A DNA stretch of 64,000 nt from an uncultured Clostridium sp. (GCA_900552555.1 URZW01000001.1:186001-250000), one strand, 5' to 3'. Positions 1 through 9,345 are shown, counted from the first letter of the stretch. A program made the numbers and translations. Notes: generated by a model not told the origin, from the letters alone.

Positions 1-37
1 TAGCTGTTTTTTTGATGTTTTCAATTTGTTCTTTCAT
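1..37 (-). CDS. pheS: phenylalanyl-tRNA synthetase alpha subunit, first 12 codons (partial)
   Basis: Only the N-terminus (MKEQIENIKKTA) is inside the window; the gene runs off the left edge. The start is preceded by a GGGAG ribosome site. The charged, helical start resembles the N-terminal coiled coil of PheS. The call rests mainly on the T-box leader directly upstream, which in Firmicutes controls aminoacyl-tRNA synthetase or amino-acid genes; a Phe codon (TTC) occurs in the putative specifier region. Other T-box-controlled synthetases cannot be excluded from 12 residues. Confidence 0.5.
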   Translation of the reverse strand, partial: MKEQIENIKKTA

Positions 38-59
38 CTGAATATACTCCCTTCTTTTC

Positions 60-392
60 ATTAAAAAAATCCATTTACATCCTTATAGCACATCTAAATT
101 ATGTGTGTCTTTAGGACGAAATGGATTTCCGTGGTACCACCTAAATTTATTAATTTTTATATTTTTATTTAAATATAAAGTTATTAACCTCGTTTTAGTT
201 TTAACGGTGCAACCGCTTCTTCCTACTTATTTTTATAATACATTTTGTATTTATTTTTCTGTTCAAAAGAAGTCCTAAAAAGTGAAATTTCTATATATTT
301 GTTTAAATATCTTTCAGCCTAGGATATTTTCTCTGTTCGTTTTGATATATATACTTTGCTTTTTAACTGGATTTTTATTTTATTTACTAATC
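60..392 (-). promoter_or_regulatory. T-box leader (tRNA-sensing riboswitch)
   Basis: On the minus strand the leader carries the T-box core AGGTGGTACCACGG (about 129-142), followed by an intrinsic terminator and then the pheS-like start. Upstream (about 260-360) lie Stem I-like elements, including GAACAGAGA and a GGACTTC stretch that could hold the specifier. The T-box lets uncharged tRNA stabilise an antiterminator. The specifier (Phe, TTC) is my inference. Confidence 0.85.
61..128 (-). terminator. T-box-controlled intrinsic terminator
   Basis: The arms AAATCCATTT (119-128 on the minus strand) and AAATGGATTT (67-76) pair, followed by a T-rich run. The 5' arm lies next to the T-box core, as expected for mutually exclusive terminator and antiterminator structures. 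Confidence 0.75.
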
Positions 393-399
393 TTATCTT

Positions 400-428
400 A
401 TATTAGCACACTTTTCCTTACTTTACAA
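400..428 (-). promoter_or_regulatory. sigma-A promoter of the T-box/pheS transcript
   Basis: TTGTAA (423-428) and TAATAT (400-405) on the minus strand are separated by exactly 17 bases, with TGC before the -10. Transcription would begin near 392, giving a leader of about 350 bases. Confidence 0.6.
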
Positions 429-499
429 GTTTTTTATAAATAATTTTGTTATAATCTGAAGTGATAATGTATGAAATACCTGTGAATTATAGCAAAATT

Positions 500-787
500 T
501 TAAATTGGTGCATATTTTTTTGTTTCTCTATATTGACCATAAATTTTTTGCTTTTTAACTTTGTTTTTGTTATTCCTTTTTATATGTTTTATAATAGCAA
601 TCTCATTATTTATAAAAGATAATTTAACAACATAAGTTCCATATTTATTTAAAGAAACCGTCATCTCCATTTTCTTTTTAGGAAACTCAAGTTTTTTCTT
701 TACCATATTTTCAAGAACCTCTGATTCATTGTATTTATTAGAATCAAAATAATATTCCATACATTTTATTTTTTTATTCATAATCAT
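500..787 (-). CDS. small basic hypothetical protein
   Basis: About 95 residues, lysine-rich, with a middle that looks like alternating beta strands (MTVSLNKYGTYVVKLSF). I do not recognise a family. The start at 787 is chosen because AAAGG sits six bases upstream; a second ATG lies six bases further in. It stands alone between the pheS leader and a divergent surface-protein gene. There is no signal peptide or membrane segment. It could be a small cytoplasmic or nucleic-acid-binding protein, but nothing proves this. Confidence 0.5.
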   Translation of the reverse strand: MIMNKKIKCMEYYFDSNKYNESEVLENMVKKKLEFPKKKMEMTVSLNKYGTYVVKLSFINNEIAIIKHIKRNNKNKVKKQKIYGQYRETKKYAPI

Positions 788-938
788 CAACATCCTTTAA
801 AATTTTGTATTTACTAAAATTTATACATTAATAATACTATATATAATTATATATTTATTATGTCTCACTATACTTTATATTAACATAATTTCTGCAAAAA
901 TGCAAGAATAAAATATTGTCAAAATTTATTAAAAATAA

Positions 939-967
939 TTGACAAAAAATTACTAAAGATATATGAT
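939..967 (+). promoter_or_regulatory. sigma-A promoter of the bactofilin-like surface protein gene
   Basis: TTGACA at 939-944 and TATGAT at 962-967 are separated by 17 bases, 38 bases before the ATG at 1005. AGGAGG at 991-996 is the ribosome site. Confidence 0.75.
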
Positions 968-1004
968 TTTGACATACAAAAAATTTAAAAAGGAGGATTT
1001 TGTT

Positions 1005-2282
1005 ATGTCAAAAAACAAAACAAAAATTATTGCGTTTTTACTTGTTTTATTCATGCTTTTAACAACACCTTTAACATTTGCAGACAATGAAACAAGTACT
1101 GAAAACAACACAACAATTATGTCAGATAATTCAGAAAATACAGTTGTACCTATTTCTGATACATCTGAATCAAATTCTGTAGAAACAAGTGATGGAAACA
1201 CTACTTCTACAGCAACATCATCTCAAGATAATTCTTACAAAAAAAGTGATGTTTATCTTACGGGAGACAATGTAACAATAGACTATATAGTTGATGGAAA
1301 TTTATTTGTTATGGCTAATACAGTTACAATCAACTCTCAAATTGGTGGAGATGCTTTCATAATAGCAAAAAAAATTATAGTTGATGAACAAGGATATGTT
1401 TTCAACAACCTTTTTGCTATAGCTGATTCAATTGAAGTTAAAGGTGTAGTTTTTGATGTATTTGCACTAGCAAAAGATGTTACTATTTCTGGTGGTTACA
1501 TTTATAGAGATGCAAAATTAGCATGTCAAACTTTAAATGTAAATGGTGCTATTGGTAGAAATGCTTTTGTAAGCTGTTCAAATATTAATTTTAATACTGA
1601 TGGAAATACTAAAGGTACTATTTATGGTGATTTAAATTATTCAGCACCTTCAGAATCAAATTTTGAAAATAGTGTTGTAAATGGAAATGTAAATTATAAA
1701 TCATCAAATGTTTCAAATAAAACATCTGTTAGAGAAATTGTAGCTAATTACATTTTGGATTTAGGTGCATTCCTTGCATTTGTTGCTATCATTTGGTTAG
1801 TTTGCTTATGGCTTGCTCCAAAATTCTTAGGTGATACAAATAAATTTGTAGGAAAGAAAACTTTAAATGTTTTAGGAACTGGTTTACTTACATTAGTCGC
1901 TGTTCCTGTTGCTTGTATAATTCTTATATTGTTACAATTAACAGCTGGTATTTCTTTAATAACAATTGCTATATATGTTTTGGCATTGATTGTTGCTAAA
2001 TCTATATTTACAATTGTTGCTAATAATTACATTTGTTCTAAAATGAATATCAATAAAAATACTGGTATATTTGGTATGTTGATTGTTTCTGGAATTATAG
2101 TTTGGGTAATTTCTGAACTTCCATATATTGGTGGTATCGTTTCATTTGTAATTTCTGTTTTAGGTTTAGGAGTTTTAGTTTCTTCTATTCTTCCTAAAAA
2201 ATCAGAAAAAAATGAAAAAAATAAAAAAACTAAAAAAGATGAGAAAAAAATAGAAGATAATTCTAAAAAAGAAGAAAAATAA
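1005..2282 (+). CDS. secreted/membrane protein with bactofilin-like beta-helix domain
   Basis: The ATG at 1005 follows a perfect AGGAGG; the open frame begins earlier but without a ribosome site. The protein (425 residues) has a signal peptide (residues about 5-27), a Ser/Thr/Asn-rich linker, then a repetitive stretch of short strands with the rhythm of the polymer-forming (bactofilin-like) beta-helix, for example DGNLFVMANTVTINSQIGGD. Three or four hydrophobic segments follow (about 245-390), then a Lys/Glu-rich cytoplasmic tail. Related Firmicutes proteins are membrane proteins with an outward beta-helix; the exact role is unknown. It is a single gene between its own promoter and terminator. 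Confidence 0.75.
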   Translation: MSKNKTKIIAFLLVLFMLLTTPLTFADNETSTENNTTIMSDNSENTVVPISDTSESNSVETSDGNTTSTATSSQDNSYKKSDVYLTGDNVTIDYIVDGNLFVMANTVTINSQIGGDAFIIAKKIIVDEQGYVFNNLFAIADSIEVKGVVFDVFALAKDVTISGGYIYRDAKLACQTLNVNGAIGRNAFVSCSNINFNTDGNTKGTIYGDLNYSAPSESNFENSVVNGNVNYKSSNVSNKTSVREIVANYILDLGAFLAFVAIIWLVCLWLAPKFLGDTNKFVGKKTLNVLGTGLLTLVAVPVACIILILLQLTAGISLITIAIYVLALIVAKSIFTIVANNYICSKMNINKNTGIFGMLIVSGIIVWVISELPYIGGIVSFVISVLGLGVLVSSILPKKSEKNEKNKKTKKDEKKIEDNSKKEEK

Positions 2283-2324
2283 ACTGATTATATCAAATTT
2301 TAAAAAGTTTTCTATAATCGTTAA

Positions 2325-2366
2325 AATAAGGATTGAAGAAATTAAAAACTTCAATCCTTATTTTTA
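2325..2366 (+). terminator. intrinsic terminator after the bactofilin-like gene
   Basis: AATAAGGATTGAAG pairs with CTTCAATCCTTATT across a ten-base loop, followed by T-rich sequence. It sits between convergent genes and may also end rpe transcription. Confidence 0.85.
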
Positions 2367-2410
2367 TTATATTTCAGTAAATATAATGCTCTTGAAATAC
2401 ATTTAATTCT

Positions 2411-3070
2411 TTACTTTCTTAATTCATCAATAATAACTTTATAATCTTTAGCAATTAAAATTGCAGTTCCAGAAACCAAAATATTAGCCCCCGCTTTTTT
2501 TACCGCATCTGCTGTTTTCAAATTAATTCCACCATCTGCTTCAATATCAATTTCAATATTATTTTTATCAATAAAACCTTTTAAAGTTGAAATTTTATCC
2601 ACCATATCTGTTAAAAGTGTTTGACCACCTTTACCTGGCTCTACTGTCATAACAAGACACATATGAATATATGGCAAAAATTCATATATCTCCTCAATTT
2701 TTGTTTCTGGTTTTATGCTTAATCCAACCCTACAATGATTATCTTTTATTTTATTAATTATTTGCATAACTTCTTCTTTATTTTTACAAGCTTCATAATG
2801 AAATGTAATTATATTAGGCTCAACTGCCAAAAAATCATCTATTGCTGAATTTACATCTTCCACCATTAGGTGAATATCTAATGGTAAGTTTGATATTCTT
2901 TTTATATATGATGCATATTCTAACATTTTTTTATATGTATCTTTTTCTACAAATTTTCCATCCATCACATCTATATGAAAATAATCTGTATGTGCTTTTT
3001 CTAAAGCAAAAAATGTTTGTGATTCCTCTCCTTTTTTTACTGAAAGTATTGATGTTGAAATCTCTACCAT
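2411..3070 (-). CDS. rpe: ribulose-phosphate 3-epimerase
   Basis: A 219-residue TIM-barrel epimerase that interconverts ribulose 5-phosphate and xylulose 5-phosphate in the pentose phosphate pathway. Family motifs include the metal/substrate strand FHIDVMDGKFV, DIHLMVED, VEPGKGGQ and the phosphate-binding end DGGIN...GTAI. The frame is open 57 bases further upstream, but that part is the arm of an inverted repeat; the ATG at 3070 has GGAGG five to six bases before it. It follows rsgA on the same strand, an arrangement common in Firmicutes (rsgA-rpe). Confidence 0.95.
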   Translation of the reverse strand: MVEISTSILSVKKGEESQTFFALEKAHTDYFHIDVMDGKFVEKDTYKKMLEYASYIKRISNLPLDIHLMVEDVNSAIDDFLAVEPNIITFHYEACKNKEEVMQIINKIKDNHCRVGLSIKPETKIEEIYEFLPYIHMCLVMTVEPGKGGQTLLTDMVDKISTLKGFIDKNNIEIDIEADGGINLKTADAVKKAGANILVSGTAILIAKDYKVIIDELRK

Positions 3071-3095
3071 TTTCTTTCCTCCATTTCTATTTTTT

Positions 3096-3230
3096 TGTCC
3101 TTTTGGGGACGGTTCTTTTTGGGACATTAATTTTATTCAAGACATTTCTCAATTTTCTTATATATAAAGGCTTTCAGCAATATTATTTTTTTCAGAAAAT
3201 GTCCCAAAAAGAACCGTCCTCAAAAGGACA
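3096..3230. repeat. long inverted repeat of the GGGAC/GTCCC family
   Basis: Left arm 3096-3128 and right arm 3198-3230 are near-perfect reverse complements (core CCGTCC/GGACGG with AAAAAGAAC), enclosing about 69 bases. It lies between rsgA and rpe, starting just after the rsgA stop. Related elements are at 14508-14600, 18538-18649 and 63166-63430. Confidence 0.85.
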
Positions 3231-3233
3231 TTT

Positions 3234-4166
3234 TTAATACTTGTATTTATCTTTTTCTTTTAATTCCTCATAAATTTTGCAAAATCTTTCATATCTCCCA
3301 CTGTCAATTTTTCCTTGATGTAAAGCATGTTTTATTCCACAATTTTCTTCTTTTATGTGAGTGCATCCAACAAACTCACATTTTTCTATAAGTGGTTTAA
3401 ATTCCTTAAAATATTTGTCTAATTCTCTATACTCTATTTCTGATATGTCAAATGTTGAAAATCCTGGAGTATCTGCAATATATGTTTTGTTATCTATTTC
3501 GTACAATTTTGTTGATGTTGTCGTGTTTTTTCCCTTTTTATTTCTTTGGCTTATTTCTCCTTCTTGTGTTATTGTATCTTCAAATATTGCATTAATTAAT
3601 GTTGATTTTCCAACTCCTGAATTTCCTGAAAATGCATTTATGTTTCCTTTTAATTTTTTTTCTAGTTCATGTACTCCGTTTTTATTTACATTGTTAAATT
3701 TTATATTATTGGTATCTTTTATTGTTTCTGATAGTTCTTTTGCTATTGTTTCTATTACTGTATATCCTATATTTTGATATACTTCTCTTATATGTTCAAA
3801 TTCCTTCTTTTTGTCTAAGTCAGTTTTGTTTAATACTATAATTGGTTTTATTCCTAAATATTCAGCAAATGCCAATTGCTTGTCTAGAAGTAATAAATCC
3901 GGTTTTGGATTTTTGCTTGATACTACTAATATTAATTGAGTTATATTGCTCATCTTAGGTCTTTTTATATATGTTTTTCTTTGTTCTATTTTTTCTATTA
4001 CTGCTTTTTTATTATCTTCATCTAGTATTTGTATTTCTACTTTATCTCCTACTACTGGGGTTATTTCTTCTTTTTTGAATTTTCCTCGTGCATTTGCTTC
4101 ATATTTTCCATTTTCTGTTTTTATTTTATATAAGTTTGATATGTTTTCTATTATTAAACCTTGCAT
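3234..4166 (-). CDS. rsgA: ribosome small-subunit GTPase RsgA
   Basis: 310 residues, a circularly permuted GTPase for late 30S maturation. The OB-fold region is at about 1-70, G4 NKTD at 113-116, G1 GNSGVGKST at 181-189, G3 DTPG at 232-235, and a C-terminal zinc knuckle uses C263, C268, H270 and C276. The start at 4166 has GGAGGAAT directly upstream; a 21-codon longer frame lacks a ribosome site. It is transcribed after rpmF. Confidence 0.96.
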   Translation of the reverse strand: MQGLIIENISNLYKIKTENGKYEANARGKFKKEEITPVVGDKVEIQILDEDNKKAVIEKIEQRKTYIKRPKMSNITQLILVVSSKNPKPDLLLLDKQLAFAEYLGIKPIIVLNKTDLDKKKEFEHIREVYQNIGYTVIETIAKELSETIKDTNNIKFNNVNKNGVHELEKKLKGNINAFSGNSGVGKSTLINAIFEDTITQEGEISQRNKKGKNTTTSTKLYEIDNKTYIADTPGFSTFDISEIEYRELDKYFKEFKPLIEKCEFVGCTHIKEENCGIKHALHQGKIDSGRYERFCKIYEELKEKDKYKY

Positions 4167-4235
4167 TATTCCTCCAATAAAAAAAACTAAAGTAGAATCT
4201 TCATTAGTCTCCACCTTAGCTATTAACATAAATAA

Positions 4236-4427
4236 TTATGCATTTTCAGTTTCTTTTTTTGCTACTACTTGTTTTCCATCATAATATCCACAGTTTGAAC
4301 AAACTCTGTGTGGCATTACTGGTTCATGACAATTTGGGCATGTAGCGAATTTTGGTTCTTCTTTTTTCCATGTTGATCTTTTTGCATGTGTTCTTGCTTT
4401 AGACCATCTTCTTTTTGGTTGTGCCAT
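4236..4427 (-). CDS. rpmF: 50S ribosomal protein L32
   Basis: 63 residues, the usual length. It starts MAQPKRRWSKARTHAKRS, the conserved L32 basic start, and has a four-Cys zinc ribbon (CPNC and CSNC). The ribosome site is a run of six G. It is first in the rpmF-rsgA-rpe group, with a consensus promoter at 4504-4532. Confidence 0.98.
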   Translation of the reverse strand: MAQPKRRWSKARTHAKRSTWKKEEPKFATCPNCHEPVMPHRVCSNCGYYDGKQVVAKKETENA

Positions 4428-4503
4428 TTCTATTCCCCCCTTGCTTAAAGATATATGTGTTTATATCTATTTGAAATTTTATCGATTTTATTTGCACTAT
4501 AAA

Positions 4504-4532
4504 ATTATACAAGTATTTTTTTGTTTTGTCAA
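4504..4532 (-). promoter_or_regulatory. consensus sigma-A promoter of rpmF-rsgA-rpe
   Basis: TTGACA (4527-4532) and TATAAT (4504-4509) on the minus strand with a 17-base spacer: both hexamers are perfect, fitting a highly expressed ribosomal protein gene. Confidence 0.85.
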
Positions 4533-4606
4533 CCTTTTTTACCTTTATTTTTCTTCTTTTTACACCGAAATTTTTTTACATTACAAATAAATTTTTCTAA
4601 TTCTTT

Positions 4607-5176
4607 TTATATTTTTATTTTCTCATTTTTTTTGTAATCAATACAATATTTTTTGTATAGTTTTTTCACATTTTCTTTTGTAAGTGTTTTATCTATTCCA
4701 ACTTTACTTACTTGAGTAAATGCGTCTGTTATTAAAGCTTCAACTTGGTCATTTACAAGTGTCTTATCTCTTTCATTCAACCAATATTCTAACTCATATT
4801 CTTTTGTCCAATCTTTTCCCTTATAAATAATTCCTGCAGCTAATTTATCACATAACATTTCTGCAACATATGGGTATGGAATTATTGGCGTTTTATCTGG
4901 TGCACTTAAATCCACCCAATAATCAGTGTGATGCTTGTTTTTTCCTTTATGATGTAGCCAAGCTTGTGAGTATCCTTTATCTTTTTTACAGTCTGTTATT
5001 GGCGAATGTTTTCCATTAAAATATTTTACCCCTTCCCAAAATTCGGTTGGTGAGTATTTTGAAAGGTCATGAACTAGGCCTCTCCATGGTTGTCCAACTT
5101 TACAACATAATTTAAACACCACCCATCTATGTCTTGTTATTACCATAAAATGTCCTATTATGTTTTTTAAGTACAT
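4607..5176 (-). CDS. DUF5662 family protein
   Basis: 189 residues. It matches my memory of DUF5662: HDLSKYSPTEFW near residues 36-47, a later block SQAWLHHKGKNKHHTDYW, and PYPYVAEMLCDKLAA. The conserved His/Asp pairs look like an HD-type metal site, but no reaction is established to my knowledge. No signal peptide is clear. It stands alone upstream of the rpmF promoter. Confidence 0.75.
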   Translation of the reverse strand: MYLKNIIGHFMVITRHRWVVFKLCCKVGQPWRGLVHDLSKYSPTEFWEGVKYFNGKHSPITDCKKDKGYSQAWLHHKGKNKHHTDYWVDLSAPDKTPIIPYPYVAEMLCDKLAAGIIYKGKDWTKEYELEYWLNERDKTLVNDQVEALITDAFTQVSKVGIDKTLTKENVKKLYKKYCIDYKKNEKIKI

Positions 5177-5273
5177 CTTTTTTTCATCTCCTTATTTCTG
5201 TTGTTAGTTTATCATATTTTCTTTTGAAAAGCAACTTTTTCAAATAATTGCATATACTATAAAAATAGTAGAG

Positions 5274-5506
5274 TTACAATTCAATAAAGATAATGCTCGA
5301 AATACCTGTGAATGATATTTTGAATATATTTCGAATGCGACCAAAATAGTGTTACAAATTCTTAAGTAAATGCTCTAAAGGGTCCTGTTTTCTGGTATTG
5401 TTAGAGTATTTACATTAGAATTTGTTAACGCTATGTAGAGAGCCTGAGAAAAATATGAAAAATATCATTCACAGGTATTTCGAGCATTATCTTTATTGAA
5501 TTGTAA
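5274..5506. repeat. 233-bp element with perfect 48-bp inverted arms
   Basis: 5274-5321 and 5459-5506 are perfect reverse complements over 48 bases (core CGAAATACCTGTGAATGATA). The interior holds a second, imperfect inverted repeat (about 5351-5378 against 5400-5430), so the whole piece can fold into one long hairpin. It ends four bases before the asnB ribosome site. Partial copies of the core occur near 461-490 and 15456-15500. It could be a MITE-like element, a structured RNA or a regulator of asnB. Confidence 0.9.
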
Positions 5507-5522
5507 AATAGGAGGTTTATAT

Positions 5523-7371
5523 ATGTGTGGTTTTGTAGGAATTGTTGATTTCAAAAATGATGTTTCTTCTAAAAAAAATATCTTATTAAATATGAATTCC
5601 ACTTTATCAAAAAGAGGTCCAGATGAAGATGGATATTACATAAATAAAAATGTTGCATTAGGTCATAAACGTTTAATTGTTATTGACCCTGAACGGTGGA
5701 AAACAACCAATGATTGAAAAATATTCTTATGGTGAATATGTTATTATCTATAATGGTCAAATCTATAATACAAAAGAATTAAGAGAAATTTTATCAAAAA
5801 AAGGTTTTACCTTTAATGGTCATTGTGACACTGAAATTTTACTAAAATCTTATATTCATTATGGAAATGATGTTGTTCATCACCTTAATGGAATTTTTGC
5901 ATTTGCTATCTGGAATAGTAGAAAAAAGGAACTTTTTATGGCTCGTGACCACTTTGGAGTAAAGCCACTATTTTATACAATGAAAAATGGAAGCATAATT
6001 TTTGGCTCTGAAATTAAAGCTTTATTTGAATATCCCGGAATTGAAAAAGTTTTGGATAATCAAGGTATTTGCGAATTATTTGGAATTGGTCCAGCTCATA
6101 CTCCTGGAACCACTGTTTTTAAAGATATTCATGAGCTAAAACCTGCTCATTGTGCTACTTTTAACAGTTATGGTTTGCATATTGAAAGATATTGGAAATT
6201 GAAGTCTGAAAAACATACGGATAGTTTTGGAACCACTTGCCAAAAGGTTAAATTTTTATTGAATGATGCTATTACTAGGCAGCTTGTTTCTGACGTTCCA
6301 TTATGTACATTTCTTTCTGGTGGGCTAGATTCAAGTATTATAACTAAATTTGCATCTGATTATTGTAAGGATAATGGATTACCAGCTTTAGATACTTACT
6401 CTATTGATTATGTGGATAATGATAAAAATTTTGTTAAAAGTGATTTTCAGCCAAATTCGGATAATTACTACATCAATTTAATGAATAGAAATTTACACAC
6501 AAACCATCATCAAATTGTTATTGATACACCTGAACTTGCCGAATATCTGGAAGATGCAATGATAGCTCGCGATATGCCTGGTATGGCTGATATTGATTCT
6601 TCTTTGTTGTTGTTCTGTAAAAATGTTAAAAAAGAGATGACTGTTTCTCTTACTGGTGAATGTGCTGACGAAATTTTTGGTGGATATCCATGGTTCTTTC
6701 GTGAAGATGCTTTAAATAGTGGAACTTTTCCTTGGTCTATTGCAATTGATGAAAGGCAAAAACTTTTGAATCCTTCTATTGGTCAAAAGGTTAATTTAAA
6801 AAGTTATATTGATTATAGATATAATGAGAGTTTGTCTGAAGTCGAAATTTTAGATTCAGATTCTCCTGAAACAGCTGAAAAAAGAAAGATTTCGCACCTT
6901 ACTTTGAATTGGTTTATGCAAACTCTTTTGGACCGTTCTGATAGAATGGCTATGTATAATGGTTTTGAGCTTCGTGTTCCTTTCTGTGATTATCGTTTGG
7001 CTCAATATGTATGGAATATCCCTTGGGAAATCAAGGCTTTGAATGGTCGTGAAAAGGGTCTTCTTAGATATATTTGTAAAGATTTCTTGCCTGATGAAAT
7101 AGTTGATAGAAAAAAATCCCCTTATCCTAAGACTCATAATCCTACTTATTTGGCTAAAGTTAAGGGCATGCTTGCTGATATTATGAAGGATAAAAATGCT
7201 CCTATTAACAACCTTCTTAATCGAGATTATATTTTAGAGATTTTGAATACTGATGGTTCTGCTTTTTCTCGCCCTTGGTTTGGGCAACTTATGACCGGAC
7301 CACAATTGATGGCTTATCTATGCCAGGTTAATATGTGGCTTGAGAAGTATCAGCCTAAAATTGAAATTTAA
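5523..7371 (+). CDS. asnB: asparagine synthetase B (glutamine-hydrolysing), +1 frame break at codon 58
   Basis: The start MCGFVG gives the N-terminal nucleophile Cys2 of the Ntn glutaminase domain; the ribosome site is AGGAGG at 5510-5515. The synthetase domain has the PP-loop LSGGLDSS. It makes Asn from Asp, Gln and ATP. Frame 0 runs 5523-5717 and ends in TGA; the rest lies in the +1 frame. At 5694-5696 the zero-frame codon is CGG; skipping the C at 5694 gives DPEGGKQPM, the usual family sequence, and a 615-residue protein of normal length. Two decayed copies of its 3' end occur downstream on the same strand. It could be a pseudogene, an assembly error, or a gene needing frameshifting. Confidence 0.9.
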
Positions 7372-7409
7372 GTAAAAATAGAGGTTCTGTGAAGAATCTC
7401 TATTTTTAC
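7372..7409 (+). terminator. intrinsic terminator of asnB
   Basis: GTAAAAATAGAGGTTCT pairs with AGAATCTCTATTTTTAC right after the asnB stop. The same stop-plus-hairpin unit is repeated after both downstream asnB fragments. Confidence 0.85.
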
Positions 7410-7462
7410 ATCGTATACAATTTTACTATTTTAATGATAAAAACTCGTTATACATTTGAGAA

Positions 7463-7957
7463 TTATTTTTTCTCCTCACATAAAGTTTCAATATAATCTT
7501 TTATAGAACTTGATAAACGATTCATATCTTCAATATTATCAATAGTTGGAATATGTATAAAAGCAATTTTTGATTTTAAATTATTTTCTTGTTTAAAATT
7601 TAATGCTCTAAAAAATACATTGTTACATAAATATTTTCCAGCATCATACGAATTCATTACTTGGTAAGCATATTGTTCTAAATTTTCTTTTAAAGCACCA
7701 TAATAGTAATCTGTTACTAATTTTTTTCCTTCTAATATAGCATTATTTTCAAAGTAAATATTGGTAGTATTTGGTTTTTGACCAAAAATCAAAACATTAT
7801 CATAATTTTCTAATAATTTTTCTTCTATTTGTTTACTACTTATTTCAAAATCATTTTCCAAATATAAAATATCTTCATTACATACTTTTTTTATATAGTC
7901 TAATAATATTTTTGCGGAGTTATCATCTCCTTTAAATCCAGCTATTAATATTTTCAT
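7463..7957 (-). CDS. pyroglutamyl-peptidase I-like protein (peptidase C15)
   Basis: 164 residues. Peptidase C15 removes N-terminal pyroglutamate with a Glu-Cys-His triad. The expected triad is visible as E70 (IYFENNA), C111 (DAGKYLCN) and H135 (AFIHIP). It is shorter than the usual 200-215 residues, mainly in loops. The start KILIAGFKG fits the family's first strand. It lies in the accessory region after asnB, convergent with it. I am confident of the fold, less of the activity. Confidence 0.7.
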   Translation of the reverse strand: MKILIAGFKGDDNSAKILLDYIKKVCNEDILYLENDFEISSKQIEEKLLENYDNVLIFGQKPNTTNIYFENNAILEGKKLVTDYYYGALKENLEQYAYQVMNSYDAGKYLCNNVFFRALNFKQENNLKSKIAFIHIPTIDNIEDMNRLSSSIKDYIETLCEEKK

Positions 7958-7992
7958 TATTTCACCTCATAATTTATAAATTGTCTTTCACA

Positions 7993-8396
7993 TCATTTTT
8001 TTACATAAATATCTTTCCAAAATTCTTTATTACTAAATTCTAACCCTTTTTCACTTTCATCATACCAAAATTTATCTTCTTCAGATAATTCTCCTAGGGT
8101 ATTCAAATGACTAATTTGCAAAATTCCCATTGCATTTGCAATATCAAAAAATAATGGAAATTGTTCTAATTCATAATCTGTTAATTTATTATATTTTTGA
8201 TATTCTTCTAAAATCATTTTTACTTTTTTCTTTGTGTTTTCTTTGTTTTCTGCATCTAAACATAAATTACAAGAACTTACTGCTAAGTCAATAATTCTAG
8301 GAATATAATTAGAAACTGCAAAATCTATAATCCATAATTTATTATTTTTATCTTTCATAACATTTGTACTTATAATATCTCCATGAAGGAGGGTTC
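7993..8396 (-). pseudogene. C-terminal remnant of an APH-type phosphotransferase
   Basis: The 121-codon frame starting at 8358 is the C-terminal half of an aminoglycoside/choline kinase-like protein. Just upstream, in frame but without a start, the DNA encodes LLHGDIISTNV, the catalytic loop HGD...N, and KLWIIDF supplies the metal-binding Asp. An in-frame TGA lies directly before that loop, so the N-lobe is gone. Short unrelated-frame debris follows to about 8487. Substrate class cannot be told. Confidence 0.65.
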
Positions 8397-8487
8397 ATTT
8401 TTATTTTATATTAAAAATGCTATTCAAATTTTATTTCACATTGATCTAACATTGCGGTTGGATGTTCGTATATTAATTCCTGTATTT

Positions 8488-9207
8488 TTAATTGTTCATT
8501 ATTAATTCATTTAATTTATCTGGAAAATTTACAGTCATTCCATCTATATCTAAATTATATACTTTTAACATTATATTTTCATTAGAAACTCCCCATAATC
8601 TAACACCCAGATTATTTTTTCTTGCTAATTTAATTCCATTTTCTGAAACTAAGTCAGCTGGTGGACATATTTGATTTCCAGAAATTTTCATAAACTCTAA
8701 TATATTTTTTTGATTTATATCTTCTTTAATAAGCCATCCTATTTTTATAGTCTTGTCTAATTTTCTAACATTTAATAATGCATTATATATGAATGAAGTA
8801 ATAAAAACATTGGCTTTATTATAATATTTTTTTATAATTTCTAAGGTTTCTTTTTCTATCCCTTCTTCTTTTAATTCTATTGCTAAAATTAAATCTTTGC
8901 TTGATACTTCTTTCATAAAATCTTCAAATAGAACTATCTTTTCATTTTCAAATTCTTCACTAAACCAACTTCCAAAATCAAATTCTAATAGTTCTTTATA
9001 TGTATAGTCCGATATTTTTCCTGTTCCATTTGACTTCTCATCTATTTTATCGTCATGAAATATAACTATTTTTTCATCTTTAGTCTTTTGTAAATCTAGT
9101 TCTATTCCGTTTGTTCCTATTTGAAATGCTTTTTTAAAAGCTGCCATTGTATTTTCTGGTGCATATGCTGATGCTCCTCTATGTGCATAATTAACAAAAG
9201 TATTCAT
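8488..9207 (-). CDS. glycerophosphodiester phosphodiesterase
   Basis: 239 residues, a TIM-barrel GDPD that splits glycerophosphodiesters to glycerol 3-phosphate and an alcohol. The active-site residues are H9-R10 (HRGAS), E36 and D38 (GIELDLQ) and H51 (FHDD), with APENT after the first motif. There is no signal peptide, so it is cytoplasmic, like UgpQ. The ribosome site is GGTAGGAAAG. A promoter copy at 9443-9466 lies upstream. Confidence 0.9.
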   Translation of the reverse strand: MNTFVNYAHRGASAYAPENTMAAFKKAFQIGTNGIELDLQKTKDEKIVIFHDDKIDEKSNGTGKISDYTYKELLEFDFGSWFSEEFENEKIVLFEDFMKEVSSKDLILAIELKEEGIEKETLEIIKKYYNKANVFITSFIYNALLNVRKLDKTIKIGWLIKEDINQKNILEFMKISGNQICPPADLVSENGIKLARKNNLGVRLWGVSNENIMLKVYNLDIDGMTVNFPDKLNELIMNN

Positions 9208-9215
9208 ATTCTTTC

Positions 9216-9345
9216 CTACCTTTCTTTATAACTTTTATTATTATGTATTTTCTTTATATCATTTTTATATACAGCTATTATTCCAGTAATTAATAATATT
9301 AAATCTTCTAATACCATAAACCAACTATGATGATAAATATAATAT
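9216..9345 (-). pseudogene. short remnant of a membrane protein
   Basis: About 40 sense codons after a stop, with a hydrophobic stretch (FMVLEDLILLITGIIAVY) and a basic tail, without a start or ribosome site. The rest of 9208-9480 contains no gene that I can see. Confidence 0.3.

Noticed and set aside
2842..3237. Plus-strand 131-codon open frame opposite rpe
   Set aside because: It is the reverse-strand shadow of rpe plus the inverted repeat; no ribosome site and low-complexity Leu/Phe content.
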